Source: Thalassococcus arenae
GTDB taxonomy: Bacteria > Pseudomonadota > Alphaproteobacteria > Rhodobacterales > Rhodobacteraceae
Length of the DNA: 64,000 nucleotides
NCBI RefSeq assembly: GCF_019104745.1
Contig: NZ_JAHRWL010000002.1
Span: 372,001-436,000 of the forward strand
Reading direction: 5' to 3'
The position numbers were made by a program, and so were the translations under genes. Every line of letters begins with the position of its first letter. Positions within the stretch are counted from its first letter, which is position 1. Below the pieces are notes generated by a model. That model saw nothing but the letters and a program-made list of their open reading frames with translations. It was not told the DNA's origin and did not search any database. Below, in pieces: positions 25,134-34,046 of the stretch.

Positions 25134-26213
25134 TCAGGGCGCGGCGAAATGCTTGGACAGCTTCAGTCCCTGGCCTTGATAATTCGATGCGATGCCGGCG
25201 CCGTATAGCTGCGCGGGCGCCTCGTCCATGCGCTCATAGACCAGCCGCCCCACGATCTGCCCGTGTTCCAGCACGAAAGGCGCCTCGTGGCAGCGCACTT
25301 CCAGAACGCCGCGCGCGCCCGATCCGCCCGCCGCGTCATGGCCGAAACCGGGGTCGAAAAAGCCCGCGTAATGCACCCGGAACTCGCCCACCATCGCCAG
25401 GTAAGGCGCCATCTCGGCGGCGTAGCCGGGCGGGATATGCACCGCCTCGCGGCTGACCAGGATGTAGAAGGCGTCGGGGTCCAGGATCAGTCGGCCATTG
25501 TCGCTGCGCAGCACTTCCCAGTATTCGGCCGGGTCGTAATGCCCGATCCGGTCAAGGTCGATCACGCCGGTATGCGGCTTGGCCCGGTAACCCACCACAC
25601 CCGCCGGTCCCGGCGTCAGGTCGACGGAAAAGCCCAGGCCTTCGCCGACTACCGCCGGTCCGCCGGTAACCAGCGTTTCGGCCTGATGCAACGCGGTCAG
25701 TTCGGCATCGTCCAGCACCGCGCGACCGCGGCGGAACCGGATCTGGTTCAGCCGCATGCCGGGCCGGACCAGCACCGAAAACGACCGTGGGCAGATCTCG
25801 GCGTAGAGCGGGCCTGCATAGCCCGCGCCGATGCGGTCGAACTCGGTGCCGCCATCGGTGATCGTGCGGGTCAGCAGATCCAGCCGCCCGGTCGAACTCT
25901 TGGCGTTGGCGATGGCCGACAGATCGGCGGGCAGGGCCAGGCTCTCCATCAGCGGCACGACATACACGCAGCCCTTCTCCAGCACCGCTCCGGCCGTCAG
26001 GTCGATGCGGTGCATCTCGAATTCGGCGATGCGGTCGGCCACGCTGCGGCCTTTGCCGGCCAGGAAAGAAGCACGCACGCGATAGGCGACATTGCCCAGC
26101 CGCAGGTCCAGGCTGGCAGGCTGGATCTGGCCTTCGGCCAGCGGCGTTTCCGTGTGGATCGCGTCCGAAGCCAGAAGCGCCTCGATCTGCTGACTGGCCA
26201 GCACCCCCGCCAT
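25134..26213 (-). CDS. 2'-deoxycytidine 5'-triphosphate deaminase
   Basis: The 359-residue protein belongs to the dUTPase/dCTP-deaminase fold. It contains GQIQPASLDLRLGNVAYRVRASFL near the start, NAKSSTGRLDLLTR, DRIGAGYAGPLYAEICPRSFSVLVRPGMRLNQIRF and a second similar half. The long two-domain form (about 360 residues) is typical of Rhodobacteraceae and differs from the roughly 190-residue E. coli Dcd. It should convert dCTP to dUTP for thymidylate synthesis. The gene lies downstream of tRNA-Pro on the same strand. Confidence 0.9.
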   Translation of the reverse strand: MAGVLASQQIEALLASDAIHTETPLAEGQIQPASLDLRLGNVAYRVRASFLAGKGRSVADRIAEFEMHRIDLTAGAVLEKGCVYVVPLMESLALPADLSAIANAKSSTGRLDLLTRTITDGGTEFDRIGAGYAGPLYAEICPRSFSVLVRPGMRLNQIRFRRGRAVLDDAELTALHQAETLVTGGPAVVGEGLGFSVDLTPGPAGVVGYRAKPHTGVIDLDRIGHYDPAEYWEVLRSDNGRLILDPDAFYILVSREAVHIPPGYAAEMAPYLAMVGEFRVHYAGFFDPGFGHDAAGGSGARGVLEVRCHEAPFVLEHGQIVGRLVYERMDEAPAQLYGAGIASNYQGQGLKLSKHFAAP

Positions 26214-26336
26214 GTCACTTCCCCCTTTTCCGGTTTACGCCGTCTTAGCAAGCGCGGACAGGAAATTGGAGAGGTAATCGGGCCCGATCCGGACGGACGG
26301 AACCGGGGCAGAGAATTTTCAAAATCGGAGGTTTCT

Positions 26337-26413
26337 TGGTCGGGCTAGCAGGACTCGAACCTGCGACCTTCCGTCCCCCAGACGGACGCGCTACCAGGCT
26401 GCGCCATAGCCCG
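26337..26413 (-). tRNA. tRNA-Pro (anticodon GGG)
   Basis: The reverse strand folds as a full cloverleaf: acceptor CGGGCTA/TAGCCCG, D arm GCGC, anticodon stem TCCGT/ACGGA around loop CTGGGGG, and T arm with GGTTCGAGTCC. The anticodon is GGG. The discriminator A is followed by an encoded CCA (26337-26339). It sits between the MerR-type regulator gene and the dCTP deaminase gene. Confidence 0.96.
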
Positions 26414-26482
26414 ACTTGTGGTTCCGTGTCATAGCGGTTTTCCGGGTGGGAGCAACCCCCATACCGCAATTTCCGCCGAGGC

Positions 26483-27295
26483 TCAGCGCGCTACAGGCCC
26501 GGTCAACTTCTGCGCGTGACGCCAAAGTGCGGGCAGCTGTTCGGCAACCGCGTGCGCGATCTCCGGCGGCAAGTCAGACAGGGCTGCCGAGCGTCCCAGC
26601 AGGCCAGGCTCGGCCGTGATCGCGTCGATATCCGGATCGTCGGGAACCCGCGGCTGCACCGCGGGCGCGTCGGGTGCCGGTGGCGGGGTTTCTTCGGACG
26701 CGTCCGGGCGTTTCAGGAAATCCGGCAACGCCAGGTCGTCTTCGGCGGTCGCGTCTCTACCGGCGGCGTCACCATCGCCGTCGGCAGCTGCCTCCGCCAC
26801 CGCGTCGGTTTCGGCCTCCGGCTCCGCCGTCCTGCCGTCGTCGTCGGCTTGAGGCGCTTCGGTCTCGGCCGGATCGGTGCCTTGCTCGATCTCGGCTCCG
26901 GCACGCGGTCCGGCCGATCCGTCGTCTTCGGCGCGCGCAAAGGGCACGACGGTTTCGGGGCTTTCGACTTCGACGTAGGGCGCGTCTTCGACCAGCGTGT
27001 CGGGTTCGGGATCCGCGGTCACGCGCGTCGTCGACAAACCCGCGACATACTTGACCCCCTGTTCGCGCAATACCTTTTGCGCGCCCTTGATGGTCATCCC
27101 GTCTTCATGCAGCAACTTCTTGATTCCGCCCAGCAATTCCATGTCATTGGGGCGGTAGTAGCGGCGCCCGCCGGCGCGTTTCACGGGCTTGATCTGGGTG
27201 AACTTGCTTTCCCAGAACCGCAGCACATGGGCCGGCGTGTCCAGCCATTCGGCGACTTCCGAGATGGTCCGGAAGGCATCGCGCGACTTGGCCAT
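26483..27295 (-). CDS. MerR-family transcriptional regulator with acidic tail
   Basis: The first 95 of 270 residues form a MerR winged-helix domain ([25 protein letters not shown], then [35 protein letters not shown]). The rest is a long, acidic, Ala/Asp/Glu-rich low-complexity stretch with a short hydrophobic C-terminus. It lacks the cysteines of metal sensors. The gene follows ihfA by only ten bases, an order conserved in alphaproteobacteria. Its target and signal are unknown. Confidence 0.88.
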   Translation of the reverse strand: MAKSRDAFRTISEVAEWLDTPAHVLRFWESKFTQIKPVKRAGGRRYYRPNDMELLGGIKKLLHEDGMTIKGAQKVLREQGVKYVAGLSTTRVTADPEPDTLVEDAPYVEVESPETVVPFARAEDDGSAGPRAGAEIEQGTDPAETEAPQADDDGRTAEPEAETDAVAEAAADGDGDAAGRDATAEDDLALPDFLKRPDASEETPPPAPDAPAVQPRVPDDPDIDAITAEPGLLGRSAALSDLPPEIAHAVAEQLPALWRHAQKLTGPVAR

Positions 27296-27305
27296 GGCGT
27301 GCCCC

Positions 27306-27608
27306 TTACTTGCGGTTGCCGTTGGCGACGCGTTCCTTCATCAGGTGCGACGGCCGAAAGGTCAGTACCCGGCGCGGCTGGATCGGAACCTCTTCACCGG
27401 TCTTGGGATTGCGCCCCACGCGGGCCGCCTTGTCGCGTACCGAAAACGTGCCGAAGGACGAGATCTTGACCTGCTCGCCAGCGACCAGCGCGTCGGACAT
27501 GTGCTGCAGAACGGCTTCGACCAGATCGGCGCTTTCGTTGCGCGACAGGCCCACTTCTCGAAAGACCGCCTCGCTCAGATCCATGCGCGTCAAGGTATTG
27601 TCACCCAT
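27306..27608 (-). CDS. ihfA: integration host factor subunit alpha
   Basis: The 100-residue protein shows the HU/IHF fold with the DNA-binding beta arm [23 protein letters not shown], where Pro intercalates into the minor groove. The opening [27 protein letters not shown] is typical of IhfA. It bends DNA as a heterodimer with IhfB. It lies between fabH and the MerR gene on the same strand. Confidence 0.95.
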   Translation of the reverse strand: MGDNTLTRMDLSEAVFREVGLSRNESADLVEAVLQHMSDALVAGEQVKISSFGTFSVRDKAARVGRNPKTGEEVPIQPRRVLTFRPSHLMKERVANGNRK

Positions 27609-27706
27609 CTCCGGTCCTCCCCTTCTTTCGCACGAGGATGGACCGGTGCAATTTCCGAGTCAATATCAAGCACTTGTATGGGCGGGTTCACGCGGCGTTT
27701 TCGGCG

Positions 27707-28678
27707 TCACCAGCGCAACACAACCGACCCCCAGGCAAGCCCGCCGCCAATGGCTTCGGTGACCAGCACATCGCCGGGCTTGATCTGGCCGCGTTCCTTG
27801 CCCACCGACAGTGCCAGCGGGATCGATGCGGCCGACGTGTTGCCGTGGTCCTGCACGGTCACCACGACCCGTTCCATCGGCAAACCCAGTTTCTTCGCAG
27901 TGCCCGCGATGATGCGGATATTGGCCTGGTGCGGCACCACCCAATCGACTTCCTGCGCCTCCATGCCGATCTTGTCGAGCGCGGCCGTGGCGGTCGCCGC
28001 CAGCTTTTCCACGGCGTGGCGGAACACCTCCTTGCCCTGCATCCGAAGATGGCCGGTATTCTGCGTACTGACGCCGCCATCGACGTAGAGGATGTCGCGG
28101 AACCGGCCGTCGGAATGCAGGTCGGTGGCCAGGATACCCCTGTCGGCATTGGTTCCGGCGCCTTCGCGCGCCTCGAGGACCAGGGCGCCGGCACCGTCGC
28201 CGAACAGCACGCAGGTGGTGCGGTCGGTCCAGTCCATGATCCGCGAAAAGGTTTCCGCGCCGATCACCAGAACCCGTTTCGCCTGTCCCGACACGATCAG
28301 CGCGTTGGCGTTGGCCAGGGCATAGATGAAGCCCGCACAGACCGCCTGGACGTCAAAGGCGAAACCACGTGTCATGCCCAGTTCGGCCTGCACCATCGTG
28401 GCGGCCGACGGAAAGGTCAGATCGGCGGTCGAGGTGGCCAGGATGATCGCATCCAGATCGTCGCCCGCCAGGCCGGCATCGGCCAATGCCGCCCGCGACG
28501 CGCGCACCGCAAGATCCGACGTGGTCTGGCCCTCGGCCGCGAAATGCCGCCGTTCGATGCCGGACCGGGCGCGGATCCATTCGTCGGAAGTGTCCAGAGA
28601 TTTTTCGAACTCGGCGTTTTCCACGACGCGTTCGGGCAGGTAATGCCCAACCCCGATCACGACTGCCCGCGTTGTCAT
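27707..28678 (-). CDS. fabH: 3-oxoacyl-ACP synthase III
   Basis: The 323-residue condensing enzyme has the catalytic triad Cys114 (AVCAGF), His250 (VPHQAN) and Asn280 (DHGNTSAAS). FabH starts fatty acid synthesis by condensing acetyl-CoA with malonyl-ACP. Its ATG overlaps the stop of plsX (ATGA), so the two are co-translated, tying fatty acid initiation to phospholipid synthesis. The length is standard. Confidence 0.96.
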   Translation of the reverse strand: MTTRAVVIGVGHYLPERVVENAEFEKSLDTSDEWIRARSGIERRHFAAEGQTTSDLAVRASRAALADAGLAGDDLDAIILATSTADLTFPSAATMVQAELGMTRGFAFDVQAVCAGFIYALANANALIVSGQAKRVLVIGAETFSRIMDWTDRTTCVLFGDGAGALVLEAREGAGTNADRGILATDLHSDGRFRDILYVDGGVSTQNTGHLRMQGKEVFRHAVEKLAATATAALDKIGMEAQEVDWVVPHQANIRIIAGTAKKLGLPMERVVVTVQDHGNTSAASIPLALSVGKERGQIKPGDVLVTEAIGGGLAWGSVVLRW

Positions 28679-29781
28679 GTGCCTGATTCTTTTTGCTGCT
28701 CTGCTTGCGCGTCATCCTGCGCAAGCTCGGCCGCCGAGGCAACCCGCGCCGCCAGCCGGTCGGCGAATCCCGATTGCGCCAGTTCGAAGGCCAGTTTGAC
28801 AGCCGAGGAAATGCCGGTGGCATCCGCCGAACCGTGGGATTTCACCACCGTTCCGTTCAGGCCCAGAAAGACACCGCCGTTCACCCGGCGCGGGTCGATG
28901 CGTTTCTTCAGCCGCCGCAGCGACGTGTAGGCCAGCAACGAGGCCAGCCGAGACAGCGGGGTATAGGCGAAGGCCTCGCGCAGCAGGTCGCCGATCAGCG
29001 ACGCGGTGCCTTCACCGGTCTTCAGCGCCACGTTGCCGGTAAATCCGTCGGTGACGATCACGTCGCAGGTATTGCCGGGGATGTCGCCGCCTTCGACGAA
29101 GCCCACGAATTCGTATTTGCCCTGTTCGGCCAGATCGCCGATCAGGTCATGCGCCTCTTTCAGCTCGGCCCGGCCCTTGTGTTCCTCGGTACCGACGTTC
29201 AGAAGGCCGACGCGCGGCACCGGCAGGTTCAGGCCGTTGCGGGCATAGGAAGCGCCCATCAAAGCGTATTGCAGCAGGTCGCGGGCGTCGGCACGGATAT
29301 CGGCCCCGACATCCAGCATCACGTTGAAACCCTGCGGGTTGCGCGACGGCCACAGGATCGCGATGGCGGGGCGGTTGACGCCGGGCAGCTTGCGCAGACG
29401 GATCATGCTCAGCGCCATCAGCGCGCCGGTATTGCCGCAACTGACCGCCACGGTCGCTTCGCCGTTGCGCACGCAATCCAGCGTCGACCACATCGACGTG
29501 TCCTTGCCGTTGCGCATGACCTGGCTGGGTTTGTCGTGCATCGTCACGACACCGGCGGCGTCGCGGATCTCGCAGCGGTCGCGCAATTGCTTGCGGCGCG
29601 AGATAAGGCGCTCGAGCTCGTCCCGGGGGCCGTGCAGGATGAACCGGATATCGGGGTTGATGGTGGCCGAACGCACGATACCGGCGACCACGGCCGCCGG
29701 CCCACGGTCGCCGCCCATCGCGTCGACCGAAATCACAACAGGCCCGTTGCCCGTCCTCGCGCGATCCCGCTCAGAGTTCAT
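28675..29781 (-). CDS. plsX: phosphate acyltransferase PlsX
   Basis: The 368-residue protein has the PlsX opening VISVDAMGGDRGPAAVVAGI and the later AILWPSRNPQGFNVMLDVGAD and FVGFVEGGDIPGNTCDVIVTDGFTGNVALKTGEG. PlsX makes acyl-phosphate from acyl-ACP for the first step of glycerolipid synthesis. It lies 21 bases after rpmF and overlaps fabH. The N-terminus has about 13 extra residues before the core; start codon choice there is not certain. Confidence 0.95.
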   Translation of the reverse strand: MNSERDRARTGNGPVVISVDAMGGDRGPAAVVAGIVRSATINPDIRFILHGPRDELERLISRRKQLRDRCEIRDAAGVVTMHDKPSQVMRNGKDTSMWSTLDCVRNGEATVAVSCGNTGALMALSMIRLRKLPGVNRPAIAILWPSRNPQGFNVMLDVGADIRADARDLLQYALMGASYARNGLNLPVPRVGLLNVGTEEHKGRAELKEAHDLIGDLAEQGKYEFVGFVEGGDIPGNTCDVIVTDGFTGNVALKTGEGTASLIGDLLREAFAYTPLSRLASLLAYTSLRRLKKRIDPRRVNGGVFLGLNGTVVKSHGSADATGISSAVKLAFELAQSGFADRLAARVASAAELAQDDAQAEQQKESGT

Positions 29782-29802
29782 GGGCGCAGGCCTTGAAGGG
29801 CG

Positions 29803-30009
29803 TTATGCCGCGTCGTCGTCCAGATCGATCTCGTCCGCCATCGCCACGACTTCGCGCTCGGCGTAGTGGCCGCACGACGGGCAGACGTGGTGCGGACGCT
29901 TCAGTTCGCCGCAATTGTCGCATTCGTTGGGATTCGCGGCAACGAGCGCGTCATGTGCGCGACGATTGTTGCGGCGCGATTTCGAAACCTTGTTCTGCTG
30001 GACAGCCAT
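29803..30009 (-). CDS. rpmF: 50S ribosomal protein L32
   Basis: The 68-residue protein starts [19 protein letters not shown]. It has two CxxC pairs (CDNCG and CPSCG) that form a zinc ribbon, followed by an acidic tail typical of alphaproteobacteria. It is part of the large ribosomal subunit. The order DUF177 - rpmF - plsX - fabH is the classic linkage of ribosome and lipid genes. Confidence 0.97.
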   Translation of the reverse strand: MAVQQNKVSKSRRNNRRAHDALVAANPNECDNCGELKRPHHVCPSCGHYAEREVVAMADEIDLDDDAA

Positions 30010-30032
30010 GTCTCTATCTCGATCGTCTCAGG

Positions 30033-30049
30033 GGCAGGGCGTCCCTGCC
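30033..30049 (-). promoter_or_regulatory. small perfect hairpin ahead of rpmF
   Basis: GGCAGGG-CGT-CCCTGCC forms a 7-bp stem with a 3-base loop, ending 24 bases upstream of the rpmF ATG. It could influence L32 translation or be incidental in GC-rich DNA. Confidence 0.4.
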
Positions 30050-30181
30050 ATGGGCGGGCCGCGTGTGTCCGCGCCTCTTACTGCCAAGGCACCCGGTGAC
30101 ACAAGCCCGGAATTCGGTGAAGGCGCGAAAATACGCAGAGCGGGCGAAAGGGCAAGCGGAATCTTTTCGGTTGGCCGCCGG

Positions 30182-30745
30182 TTATTCCTTGTTCCCGTCC
30201 GTCAGCTTGTCGCGCAGCGCGGCAAGGCCGGCCAGCGGCTTGAGATCGTCGTCGCGCAGCGGATCGATTCCCTGACCTGCGAACACCGCCTCGCCCAGAT
30301 CGGCGCCCTCGGCGCGCGGATAGACCGGCAAGGCCAGCGCCAGCGCCTCGGCCATCACCGCGTCGAGGTCGATCACCGCACCCAGCGGTTCGATGCTGTC
30401 ATCCTCGGGGGTTTCGGTCTCGGACCCGGCCTCGAAATGCTCCAGGCGGTCGGCGGGAACGAAGCGGCGCAGCACCGGCGTGTCGATCCGGGTGGTCACC
30501 GGCGCCAGCGTGACGACACAGGGCTGCACCACCGTGGCGCCGAGTTCGGCCTTCAGGACAAAGCCCGCCTTGCCCTCCGGGTGCAGCGCACCCGCGAAGC
30601 GCAGCTTGCGCAGATCCAGCAGGCCCAACTCGTCGGCCAGCGCATGGCGGGTCGGTGCATCCGGTACGATCGTGAACTCGGTCGGGTGGTTCTGGTCCAG
30701 TGCCGACGGGGTCAGGCGCGTCGTCTTGGCCTCGTGCGCGGGCAT
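30182..30745 (-). CDS. DUF177 protein (YceD-like, 23S rRNA accumulation)
   Basis: The 187-residue protein matches the DUF177/YceD pattern: FTIVPDAPTRHALADELGLLDLRKLRFAGAL, a central strand with the conserved Cys in VVQPCVVTLAPVTTRIDTPV, and the acidic AVIDLDAVMAEALALALPVYPR. YceD relatives affect 23S rRNA processing or accumulation. The start at 30745 is chosen because AAAGGA lies about 8 bases upstream; two upstream in-frame ATGs lack proper spacing. It precedes rpmF on the same strand. Confidence 0.88.
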   Translation of the reverse strand: MPAHEAKTTRLTPSALDQNHPTEFTIVPDAPTRHALADELGLLDLRKLRFAGALHPEGKAGFVLKAELGATVVQPCVVTLAPVTTRIDTPVLRRFVPADRLEHFEAGSETETPEDDSIEPLGAVIDLDAVMAEALALALPVYPRAEGADLGEAVFAGQGIDPLRDDDLKPLAGLAALRDKLTDGNKE

Positions 30746-30838
30746 GGCGTTGTCCTTTGCTTGAACGGCGGGCATTCCTTCTGTAATCGGGATAGAAGGG
30801 CCGCGAGGCCGAAACAAGGGTCGAGGCTAGGCGTGAGC

Positions 30839-31300
30839 ATGACAAGCGGCATCTCAGCGCGCGTGAAACTGGTGGTTGCGGTGGCGGGTATCGCCGTGCT
30901 GAGCGGCTGCACCGCGCAATACCGGACGCATGGCTACGTGCCGCCCGAAGAAGAATTGCAGCAGATCGTTCCCGGCATCGATACCCGCGCTTCGGTCGAG
31001 GACACGATCGGTGTGCCGACCACTGCAAGCGTGCGTACCGAAGGCGGCATCTACTACGTCGAATCGCAGGTGCGTCATTTCGCCTGGCGCCGGCCCGAAG
31101 TCATCGACCGGACCGTGCTGGCCATCACCTTCGACGAAACCGGCGTGGTCGACAACGTCGTCACTTACGGCCTCGAGGACGGGCAGGTCGTGCCCCTGGT
31201 GCGCCGGGTGACCCAGTCCAGCGACCGCGACATCGGGTTCATTCGCAAGCTTTTCGGCAATATCGGCGGCCTGAACGCCAGCGAATTGCTGACCAACTGA
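30839..31300 (+). CDS. bamE: outer membrane assembly lipoprotein BamE (SmpA/OmlA)
   Basis: The 153-residue precursor has a lipoprotein signal with lipobox LSGC (Cys24). The BamE fold follows: IVPGIDTRASVEDTIGVPTTASVRTEGGIYYVESQVRHFAWRRPEVIDRTVLAITFDETG. It should be attached to the inner face of the outer membrane and support the BAM complex. A GTG two codons upstream (30833) is an alternative start. It is divergent from the DUF177 gene. Confidence 0.9.
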   Translation: MTSGISARVKLVVAVAGIAVLSGCTAQYRTHGYVPPEEELQQIVPGIDTRASVEDTIGVPTTASVRTEGGIYYVESQVRHFAWRRPEVIDRTVLAITFDETGVVDNVVTYGLEDGQVVPLVRRVTQSSDRDIGFIRKLFGNIGGLNASELLTN

Positions 31301-31378
31301 CGTCCGTCACGGTCCTGTCATGACGCTCTGGCACCCAGTCCGCGAACCGGCCGGGGGTCCAGGCACGAGGGCAGCGCG

Positions 31379-32113
31379 ATGATCCGCTTCTGCAAGGGGC
31401 GTTATGCCGTCCGGCATGCCGCGACAGGCGACGACCTGCGCGCCGCGCAGCGCCTGCGCGCGATGGCCTTTCATGGCGATCCGGACGGGTCGGACAGCGA
31501 CCCCTTCGATCCGTTGTGCGACCACGTTCTGGTGACCGATCTGCGCGACGGGGCGCTGGTCTGCTGCTTCCGTTTCCTGCCGCTCAGTGACGGCCGCGAC
31601 ATCAGCCGCAGCTACGCGGCGCAGTATTACGAGTTGTCGGCGCTCGAATCCTACCGCGGTCCGATGGTCGAGATGGGCCGATTCTGCATCCATCCCGACC
31701 GACACGACCCGGATATCCTGCGCGCCGCCTGGGGTGCCATGGCGGCCTATGTCGACGACCACGGGGTCGAATTGCTGTTCGGCTGCGCTTCGTTCACCGG
31801 CACGGATGCCAAACAGTATTACGACGCCTTCGCGATGCTGAAACACCGCCACCTGGCACCCAAGCGCTGGCTGCCGCGGGTCAAGGCGCCGGACGTCTTC
31901 CGTTTCGCCCAGCGGCTGCGGCGCAAGCCCGACGCGAAAAAGGCGATGTCGCGGATGCCGCCCTTGCTGCGCACCTACCTGATGATGGGCGGCTGGGTCA
32001 GCGACCACGCCGTGGTCGATGTGCAGATGAACACGCTGCATGTCTTCACCGGCGTCGAGATCGCGGCGATCCCGCCGGCGCGCAAGCGGTTGCTGCGCGC
32101 GGTCGCGGGTTGA
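31379..32113 (+). CDS. ornithine-acyl-ACP N-acyltransferase (OlsB-like)
   Basis: The 244-residue protein of the GNAT/hemolysin-acyltransferase-like group contains AAQRLRAMAFHG, DHVLVTDLRDGALVCCFRFLPL, MVEMGRFCIHPDRHDPDILRAAWGAM and ELLFGCASFTGTDAKQY. These match OlsB, which acylates ornithine to lyso-ornithine lipid. Ornithine lipids replace phospholipids under phosphate limitation. The partner acyltransferase OlsA is not beside it. GAGG lies near the ATG. A related acyltransferase specificity cannot be excluded. Confidence 0.82.
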   Translation: MIRFCKGRYAVRHAATGDDLRAAQRLRAMAFHGDPDGSDSDPFDPLCDHVLVTDLRDGALVCCFRFLPLSDGRDISRSYAAQYYELSALESYRGPMVEMGRFCIHPDRHDPDILRAAWGAMAAYVDDHGVELLFGCASFTGTDAKQYYDAFAMLKHRHLAPKRWLPRVKAPDVFRFAQRLRRKPDAKKAMSRMPPLLRTYLMMGGWVSDHAVVDVQMNTLHVFTGVEIAAIPPARKRLLRAVAG

Positions 32114-32126
32114 GAACCGCAGGCCG

Positions 32127-32175
32127 GTGAGGGGCCAGCCCCTCACACTTCCCGGGGTATTTTCGGCCAGATGAA
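32127..32175 (+). repeat. dispersed hairpin repeat, family A copy 1
   Basis: A perfect 8-bp stem GTGAGGGG / CCCCTCAC with loop CCAG (32127-32146) is followed by CCCGGGGTATTTTCGG and CCAGATGAAG. A related copy in opposite orientation lies at 43,877-43,941. It sits between olsB and the ABC-F gene, where it could terminate olsB transcription. Confidence 0.65.
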
Positions 32176-32225
32176 GCAGGGGATCGGGCATTGACGTCGC
32201 GCGTCCGCTCTCTTAGCTGCGCGCC

Positions 32226-34046
32226 ATGGCACCGGCTCCGCTTCTTCAGCTTTCCGAGATTGCGCTGACTTTCGGCGGCGATCCCGTCTTTGACGGGCTC
32301 AGCCTGGTCGTGCAGCCCGGCGACCGGATCGCGCTGGTCGGGCGCAACGGATCGGGCAAATCGACGCTGATGAAGGTGATGGCGGGCCTGGTTGAGCCCG
32401 ATCGCGGCGATCGGGTGCTGGGGCCGGGCGTGAGTGCCGGCTACATGGAGCAGGACCCGGACCTGTCGGGATTCGCGACGCTGGGCGATTTCGCCGCGCA
32501 GGATCTGGCGCCGTCCGAGCTGTATCGCGTGGAACGCGCCGGGGCGGGGCTGAAATTCGACCCCGACCGCCCCGTGGCGACGGCGTCGGGCGGTGAGCGG
32601 CGCCGCGCGGCGCTGGCGCGGCTTCTGGCGACCGATCCGGCACTGATGCTGCTGGACGAGCCGACCAACCACCTCGATATCGAGGCGATCGGCTGGCTCG
32701 AAGAGGAATTGCGCGCGACCCAGGCCGCCTTTGTCCTGATCAGCCACGACCGCCGGTTCCTGACCGAACTCAGCCGCGCGACGCTGTGGATCGACCGCGG
32801 CCAGGTGCGGCGTCTGGACAAGGGTTTTGCCGCCTTCGAGGATTGGCGCGACAAGACCTGGGCCGAAGAGGACAGCGCGCGGCACAAGCTGGACCGCAGG
32901 ATCAAGGCCGAAGCCCGCTGGGCGGTCGAGGGCATCTCGGCGCGGCGCACGCGCAACCAGGGCCGGCTGCGCGCGCTGCGCGACCTGCGCGCCGACCGCG
33001 CCGCGATGATCCGCCGGCAGGGCACTGCTGCGATGGACTTCGCGTCCGGCCCGCAATCGGGCAAGAAGGTGATCGAGGCGCGGGGCGTCACCCATGCCTT
33101 CGGCGACCGGCGGATCGTGCGCGATCTGACCCTGACGGTGCAGCGCGGCGACCGGGTCGCCTTTGTCGGGCCGAACGGTGTGGGCAAGACCACCCTGATC
33201 CGCATCCTGACAGGCGAGATCGCGCCGGACAGCGGCACCGTCAAGCTGGGCACCAACCTGGCGATGGCGGTGTTCGACCAGACCCGGTCGCAGCTCGACC
33301 CCGACCAGAGCCTTTGGGACAGCCTGACCACCGACCCCACGATGCGGGTCTCGGGCCAGTCCGATCAGGTGATGGTGCGCGGCCAGCCCAAGCACGTGGT
33401 GGGCTATCTCAAGGATTTCCTGTTCGACGAACGCCAGGCCCGGGCGCCGGTGCGGGCGCTGTCGGGGGGCGAAAAGGCGCGGCTGCTGCTGGCGCGGATC
33501 ATGGCGCAGGACAGCAACCTGCTGGTGCTGGACGAACCGACCAACGATCTCGACGTCGAAACGCTGGACCTGTTGCAGGACCTGCTGGGCGAGTATGACG
33601 GCACCGTGCTGCTGGTCAGCCACGACCGCGATTTCCTGGACCGCGTAGCCACGACCACGGTTGCGATGGAAGGCGACGGCCGAGCGGTGGTCTATGCCGG
33701 CGGGTGGAGCGATTACCGCAGCCAGCGCGGAGATGGCGCCGAGCCGGCCGTCACGAAGCGGGCCGCGAAACCGGCCAAGGCCGACAACGCACCCAAGCCA
33801 AAGGCGAAACCCGCGGGGCTGTCCTTTACCGAACGGCACCGGCTGGAGGCTCTGCCCGACGAGATCGCGCGGATCGAAGCCGAGATCGGCAAGCTGGAAG
33901 GACTGCTGGCCGATGCCGATCTGTTCACCCGCGAGCCGGTCAAGTTCCGCAAGGCGACCGAGGCGCTGACGGACCGGCAGGCGCGTCTGGCCGCGGCCGA
34001 AGAGGAATGGCTCATCCTGGCGGAGAAGGCCGAGGCGGCGGGCTGA
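32226..34046 (+). CDS. ABC-F family ATPase (Uup-like)
   Basis: The 606-residue protein has two ABC domains without membrane parts. The first has Walker A GRNGSGKST and signature SGGERRRAALARLLA, and the second has Walker A GPNGVGKTT and LSGGEKARLLLARIM; each has LLDEPTNHLDI or VLDEPTNDLDV. A linker and a C-terminal coiled-coil tail (KAKPAGLSFTERHRLEALPDEIARIEAEI...) point to the Uup branch. ABC-F proteins act on ribosomes or affect DNA precise excision. Its last 35 bases overlap the convergent AbrB-type gene. Confidence 0.9.
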   Translation: MAPAPLLQLSEIALTFGGDPVFDGLSLVVQPGDRIALVGRNGSGKSTLMKVMAGLVEPDRGDRVLGPGVSAGYMEQDPDLSGFATLGDFAAQDLAPSELYRVERAGAGLKFDPDRPVATASGGERRRAALARLLATDPALMLLDEPTNHLDIEAIGWLEEELRATQAAFVLISHDRRFLTELSRATLWIDRGQVRRLDKGFAAFEDWRDKTWAEEDSARHKLDRRIKAEARWAVEGISARRTRNQGRLRALRDLRADRAAMIRRQGTAAMDFASGPQSGKKVIEARGVTHAFGDRRIVRDLTLTVQRGDRVAFVGPNGVGKTTLIRILTGEIAPDSGTVKLGTNLAMAVFDQTRSQLDPDQSLWDSLTTDPTMRVSGQSDQVMVRGQPKHVVGYLKDFLFDERQARAPVRALSGGEKARLLLARIMAQDSNLLVLDEPTNDLDVETLDLLQDLLGEYDGTVLLVSHDRDFLDRVATTTVAMEGDGRAVVYAGGWSDYRSQRGDGAEPAVTKRAAKPAKADNAPKPKAKPAGLSFTERHRLEALPDEIARIEAEIGKLEGLLADADLFTREPVKFRKATEALTDRQARLAAAEEEWLILAEKAEAAG

